8,979 bases of DNA from Xanthobacteraceae bacterium (GTDB lineage Bacteria > Pseudomonadota > Alphaproteobacteria > Rhizobiales > Xanthobacteraceae), in the NCBI GenBank assembly GCA_030043175.1, contig JASHYD010000006.1, positions 1-8,979 of the forward strand, in the 5' to 3' direction. Position numbers and translations under genes: made by a program. Under the pieces are notes generated by a model that ran no database searches, was not told the origin of the DNA, and worked only from the letters and a program-made list of their open reading frames with translations. Positions 6,206-8,979 of the stretch are shown here, in pieces. The stretch's first letter is position 1. Every line of letters begins with the position of its first letter.

Positions 6206-7120
6206 ATGACCGGGAGAAGGCCAAAGACGTCTGTCCGGCGCGGTTGTTGCGCTCTAGCATGCAGCCTGCTCGCTGCCGTCCTGGCACCGCCGCAACAGGC
6301 CCTCGCCGTCGACGAAATCCAGCTCTACAACGCTGAGATTGACGAGGTCGGGCAGTTTTCGATCCAGCAACACCTCAACTATACTTTCCTGGGCAGCAAG
6401 CAGCCTCCCTTTGCGGGCGGCTTCCCATCGAACCATGCGCTGAACGGCACGCCGGAATTCGCCTATGGCATCACCGAGTGGTTCGAGCTCGGCCTCTACA
6501 TTCCCTGGGCCATCGATGGCAATGACCGCTTCCTGTCCAACTGGTTCAAGCTCCGAACGCTGTTCGTAACTCCCCATGCCGATCAGAAGAGCTTCTTCTA
6601 CGGCCTCAATTTCGAATACGACTACACCTCGCACCTGTTCTCGCAGACGCTGTTCGCTATGGAGATCCGGCCGATCATCGGCTGGCGTAACCCGGAGTGG
6701 GAATTGATCGTCAATCCGATCGCCGACCTCGGATTCGGGCGCTTCGGCGACATCGATTTCCTACCGGCGGCGCGGCTTGCGCGTACCTTCACCAAGGACC
6801 TCGCTTTTGGGTTGGAGTACTACACCGATCTCGGGCGGCCCGGCAGCTTTCTGCCGTTCGAGCAGCAAGCGCATCAGTTGTTCGGGGTCGTCGACTTCAA
6901 GGTCGGCGACGTCGATGTGGACTTCGGGCTTGGCTACGGGCTGACGCCGGGATCTGACCGGTTCGTCGCAAAGACCATCCTGACCTACGAGTTTCCTGTC
7001 GACGGCAAGCAGAACGACAAGGCTCCCGGAATAATAAAGGCCCCGCCGACGATGAAGGCGTCCATGCAGCAGCCCGCGACGCTCCAGGCCATCGCCGATC
7101 CGTTCGCCGGAATTCGATAA
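6206..7120 (+). CDS. Outer-membrane beta-barrel protein (Phenol_MetA_deg-like)
   Basis: The 304-residue product begins with a clear Sec signal peptide: basic residues 4-12, hydrophobic CALACSLLAAVLA, and probable cleavage after QALA (about residue 34). The mature part alternates short amphipathic strands rich in Tyr, Phe and Trp (FSIQQHLNYTF, PEFAYGITEWFELGLYIPWA, SFFYGLNFEYDY, ELIVNPIADLGFGRFGDIDF, LAFGLEYYTDLG, DVDVDFGLGYGLT), the pattern of a 10-14-strand outer-membrane barrel. It resembles proteins annotated as transporters or MetA-pathway of phenol degradation proteins, whose substrates are mostly unproven. The last barrel strand seems to be VAKTILTYEFPV; about 35 extra polar and Pro/Ala-rich residues follow, which is unusual since barrels normally end in an aromatic residue. 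It is divergent from the hydratase-family gene 788 bases away; a joint role in handling hydrophobic compounds is only a guess. The Shine-Dalgarno is weak (GGGGCGGG). Confidence 0.75.
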   Translation: MTGRRPKTSVRRGCCALACSLLAAVLAPPQQALAVDEIQLYNAEIDEVGQFSIQQHLNYTFLGSKQPPFAGGFPSNHALNGTPEFAYGITEWFELGLYIPWAIDGNDRFLSNWFKLRTLFVTPHADQKSFFYGLNFEYDYTSHLFSQTLFAMEIRPIIGWRNPEWELIVNPIADLGFGRFGDIDFLPAARLARTFTKDLAFGLEYYTDLGRPGSFLPFEQQAHQLFGVVDFKVGDVDVDFGLGYGLTPGSDRFVAKTILTYEFPVDGKQNDKAPGIIKAPPTMKASMQQPATLQAIADPFAGIR

Positions 7121-7157
7121 TGATGCTGACGGATCGATCAGTCGCCTGAACCTGCCG

Positions 7158-7292
7158 CTCGCCAAGCATATGGGCCTCAAGGCTGAGGATGGCCGCCAAC
7201 ACGTTGTGCGCCACGGTCATCTGCCGGAGCACGAGGTGATGACCGGTACCGGCCCTGTCGCAGTCCGCTAGCCGCGTGTGCGTGATCGCGGC
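7158..7292 (+). mobile_element. IS256-family transposase remnant (N-terminal region)
   Basis: In one frame the sequence reads LAKHMGLKAEDGRQHVVRHG, then HLPEHEVMTGTGPVAVR, a stop (TAG 7269-7271), and PRVRDRG. This matches the conserved N-terminal part of IS256-type transposases (..GRQRxVRxGxLPERExxTGxGxVxVxxPRVRDR). Only about 45 residues remain, with no DDE catalytic domain, and an internal stop replaces what was probably a Gln or other codon. It begins about 37 bases after the stop of the outer-membrane gene and ends directly against a DNA ligase fragment on the opposite strand, at about 7290. The element is dead; it marks a past insertion followed by deletion. Confidence 0.75.
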
Positions 7293-7649
7293 CGGATCGA
7301 TACGTGCCATCGACCTTCTTCGGCACGATGCCTCGGCGCCAAGCCAGCAACGCATGGGCGAGCACGGTGGGCCATCCTCGGAGATGTGTTCGTTCGGCCG
7401 GATGCCAGTCTTGCTATCGTACAGCAGCCGAGCCAGCGCAGTTTTGCGGTCGCGGAACGGGCGATCGCGCAGACCCTCGCCATCATGCTCGATCAGGTCG
7501 AAGGAATAGAGGATCGCGGTTCGCGCACCCTCACCACGGGACAACTCCTCGAACCGTGACAAGCCGTCCGGCCCGAACACAACCGCCTCGCCGTCAATCG
7601 TAAAGCTCGTGGCCTTGGTCAGCTCGGCGGCAGCCCCGATTGCAGTGAT
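7291..7649 (-). pseudogene. ATP-dependent DNA ligase fragment with multiple frameshifts
   Basis: From 7649 leftward the minus strand reads ATSFTIDGEAVVFGPDGLSR, FEELSRGEGARTAILYSFDL, IEHDGEGLRDRPFRDRKTAL and NEHISEDGP. It then continues only by switching frames: VLAHA, (W)LGAE, GIVPKKVDGTYRSG. This is the adenylation domain of a LigD-type/ATP-dependent DNA ligase from motif III (DGEAV) to motif IV (EGIVSKK-like). The lysine motif KxDG before it and motif V and the OB domain after it are missing. Aligned with family expectation, single-base changes occur near 7371 (-1), about 7356 (+1) and about 7336 (-1). A stop at 7652-7650 closes the upstream side. Such ligases join DNA ends in non-homologous end joining; rhizobia often carry several copies. 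This copy cannot be active. Its right end meets the IS256 scrap. Confidence 0.75.
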
Positions 7650-7859
7650 TCACGGTGGACGTGGCGCGCGAGCCAATTGGTTCCGATACGCCAAATCTCG
7701 GAAGTAAAAGCGGATTGCGGACGGGGACCTAGCGAGAGCGTAGACGCCACGCCGACCGCGCGTATTGACGCAGGAACTGTAGCGCAGGCTGGATTAGACC
7801 GAGAAGCAGAGATTGCCCATGCGCTGACCGTCAGGTCGACAGGCAAAATATGGAAAGTC

Positions 7860-7874
7860 GCTGACAGTGTCAGC
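7860..7874. promoter_or_regulatory. Perfect 15-bp palindrome, candidate operator
   Basis: GCTGACAGTGTCAGC is a perfect dyad with a single central base. It lies 34 bases upstream of the chosen ATG (7909) of the aldo-keto reductase pseudogene, where a repressor site would overlap the promoter. Length and symmetry fit a TetR- or MarR-type operator; no matching regulator gene is in the window. Confidence 0.4.
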
Positions 7875-7895
7875 CGGTTTTAGTGAAAACTCGTC

Positions 7896-7900
7896 AAGGA
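7896..7900 (+). promoter_or_regulatory. Ribosome binding site of the aldo-keto reductase
   Basis: AAGGA lies eight bases before ATG 7909 and only two before the ATG at 7903, so the start at 7909 (MATPDTLRFTKIP) is favoured. Confidence 0.5.
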
Positions 7901-7908
7901 ATATGAGC

Positions 7909-8581
7909 ATGGCGACGCCCGACACCCTTCGCTTCACCAAGATCCCCCCTTTCGAACGGTTCTGGTGTGATGCCTGCCCTTGGGTTTGGCTCACTGATCC
8001 CCGATCCCCTCGCAACCAAGCAGGCAATTAAGACCGCATTGGAAGTGGGATTTCGTCACCTCGATTGCGCGGAACGCTACCGCAATGAAGATGCGGTCGG
8101 TGATGCGATGCAGGAAGCGTTCAAGTCCGGGGCGGTTCAGCGGGAGGACGTCTTCGTTACCACGAAGCTATGGAACAACAATCATCGTCAAACCTGCCTT
8201 CGATGCGAGTCGCCGACGACTGCAGCTCGACTACGTCGATTGCTATCTCATCATACCCCATTTCGCCTTTCGACCCGGCGACGAGCAGGACCCGAGGGAC
8301 GAGCGCGGTCAGGTGATCTATGATTCCGGGGTTACCTTAGTCGAGACATGGCGCGCGCTGGAGCGGCTTGTGGACGACGGCAAGTGCAAGTCAATCGGCC
8401 TATCGGACATTACTTTGGAGAAGCTGCAAGAGATTGTCGCGGCTGCACGGATCAAGCCTGCCGTGGTGGAGGTCGAATCCCATCCGTACCACCCCCCAAT
8501 GGGAACTCCTCGACTTTTGTCGGCAGCGTGGGATTGTGTTGCTCGCTTTTGCGGCGCTGGGACATGCAATGGAGCCCAAAT
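7909..8581 (+). pseudogene. Aldo/keto reductase, frameshifted and 3'-truncated
   Basis: Four frames together rebuild one NADPH-dependent aldo-keto reductase. ATG 7909 gives MATPDTLRFTKIP. After a C6 run at 7944-7949 the next frame gives LSNGSGVMPALGFGSLIPDP, FRHLDCAERYRNE (catalytic Asp and Tyr) and DVFVTTKLWNNNHR (catalytic Lys). After an apparent 11-base loss near 8186 (a PERV-like piece is missing) a third frame gives KPAFDASRRRLQLDYVDCYL, then DSGVTLVETWRALERLVDDG and SIGLSDITLEKLQEIVAAAR. After a second C6 run (about 8492-8497) a fourth frame gives QWELLDFCRQRGIVLLAFAA and LGHAMEPK. Likeness ends at about 8581; the last roughly 70-80 residues, with the nucleotide-binding end, are gone. 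The expected LIHxPF with the catalytic His reads LIIPHF. Inactive as written; the C-run shifts could be sequencing errors but the deletion and truncation could not. Confidence 0.8.
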
Positions 8582-8641
8582 TCAGAACTCCTGACATAGC
8601 CGATTTCCGGGATTGGAATCAGTGGGTTTTTTGCGCCCCAA

Positions 8642-8665
8642 GGTGCGGACCAATACCTGTCCGCT
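8642..8665 (+). repeat. Hairpin-forming repeat, copy 1 (terminator-like)
   Basis: This copy matches 20 of 24 positions of copy 2 at 8720-8743. It contains a 6-bp inverted repeat, GCGGAC (8645-8650) and GTCCGC (8659-8664), around an 8-base loop, followed by seven T residues (8665-8671). It therefore also looks like a Rho-independent terminator in the plus direction. It lies between the broken end of the reductase gene and a probable transposase gene, as expected for an IS end that blocks incoming transcription. Confidence 0.6.
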
Positions 8666-8719
8666 TTTTTTGATTTCCAAGACGTAACAGCCTGAACGGA
8701 CACAGCTTTCGTAGCGCCA

Positions 8720-8743
8720 GTTGCGGACCCAATCCTGTCCGCT
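8720..8743 (+). repeat. Hairpin-forming repeat, copy 2
   Basis: Same design as copy 1, 78 bases further right: GCGGAC (8723-8728), 8-base loop, GTCCGC (8737-8742). No T-run follows, so this copy is not a terminator; it sits 12 bases before the ATG at 8756. A lone CGGACA at 8697-8702 falls midway, so TGTCCG, CGGACA and TGTCCG start at 8658, 8697 and 8736, evenly 39 bases apart on alternating strands. This suggests protein-binding sites, perhaps for the transposase. Confidence 0.55.
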
Positions 8744-8755
8744 CTAGCCCGAGGC

Positions 8756-8979
8756 ATGAGCGCCCAACAATCTTTACCGCTGCCCTCGCCCGCGGCGTCG
8801 AATACCGTGATCATCAATGCGCGCTGCAGCTTGCGGATCGAGGCGACTCAGCGCGTGATCGTCGTCGCCGGGCTGCCGATGCATCACTATTGCGCCGAGG
8901 ACGCGGTCGCCGAGGCCTATGCGATGGTGTCTTTGGTAGAGTCAGGCTTTGCTCAGCAAACGGACGTGGCGCGAGCGTT
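8756..8979 (+). CDS. Probable transposase N-terminus (partial, runs off window)
   Basis: From ATG 8756 the frame is open to the window edge (74 full codons): MSAQQSLPLPSPAASNTVII, then NARCSLRIEATQRVIVVAGL, PMHHYCAEDAVAEAYAMVSL and VESGFAQQTDVARA. A disordered Pro/Ser/Ala-rich start of about 17 residues is followed by a compact, strand-rich segment. The end, SGFAQQTDVARAF, looks like the beginning of a helix-turn-helix that recognises DNA. I associate this sequence with N-terminal regions of rhizobial IS transposases whose HTH follows directly, but cannot name the IS family. The paired hairpin repeats just upstream and the abrupt loss of the reductase gene at about 8581 support an insertion-sequence left end. 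A different HTH regulator is possible. No clear Shine-Dalgarno: GAGG at 8751-8754 is only one base from the ATG, so a later start is possible. Confidence 0.5.
   Translation, partial: MSAQQSLPLPSPAASNTVIINARCSLRIEATQRVIVVAGLPMHHYCAEDAVAEAYAMVSLVESGFAQQTDVARA

Noticed and set aside
6897..7157. Minus-strand continuation of the ligase frame across the IS remnant and the outer-membrane gene
   Set aside because: The frame happens to stay open, but ligase likeness ends at about 7291 and the rest is antisense to other genes.
1..8979. CRISPR arrays, tRNA or rRNA genes, NifA or sigma-54 sites
   Set aside because: I looked for regularly spaced repeats, the T-arm GTTCGA-type pattern, TGT-N10-ACA and TGGCAC-N5-TTGC and found no convincing case.

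Overview
The window reads as accessory DNA from an alphaproteobacterium, most likely of the Bradyrhizobium/Rhodopseudomonas group. This rests on GC-rich coding sequence, the flavour of the SoxC/SoxD, DNA ligase and aldo-keto reductase sequences, and IS256-type remnants of the kind common in rhizobia. The assignment is inferred from protein resemblance only. Just three genes look intact: a single-haem SoxD-like cytochrome, an oleate hydratase-family flavoprotein and an outer-membrane beta-barrel protein. A SoxC-like end and a transposase-like start are cut by the window edges. Most of the rest is decayed genes and insertion-sequence debris, so the region looks like a genomic island or a rearrangement-prone zone.

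Left part (1-2348): the C-terminal end of a SoxC-like molybdenum enzyme overlaps a SoxD-like cytochrome c gene; together they would form a sulfur-compound dehydrogenase and its electron acceptor. Downstream lies a collapsed multidrug-efflux operon. A DHA2 (EmrB-type) transporter has lost its middle and changed frame. It overlaps, through ATGA, an EmrA/HlyD-type adaptor cut off after about 87 residues. That stub abuts, tail to tail, a damaged LysR regulator fragment on the minus strand.

Middle (2349-6205): a gene-poor stretch of about 1.1 kb with an AT-rich core (about 2800-2940), then a decayed small gene (3461-3718). The minus-strand oleate hydratase-family gene (3852-5417) follows. The canonical RGGREM motif carrying the catalytic Glu is not recognisable in it, although the flavin-binding motif and the C-terminal family signature are kept. 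The next 790 bases hold no gene I can name.

Right part (6206-8979): an outer-membrane beta-barrel protein, divergent from the hydratase, is followed by an IS256 transposase scrap, an ATP-dependent DNA ligase scrap with several frameshifts, and about 210 bases (7650-7859) in which I see nothing. Next comes an aldo-keto reductase pseudogene with two C6-run frameshifts, an apparent 11-base deletion and a lost C-terminus. A perfect 15-base palindrome sits just upstream of its start. The window ends in what looks like the left end of an insertion sequence: two copies of a hairpin-forming repeat 78 bases apart, then the start of a probable transposase.

I see no CRISPR array, tRNA, rRNA or clearly new multi-gene system. 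The most interesting items are the divergent hydratase and the repeat-hairpin array before the last gene.
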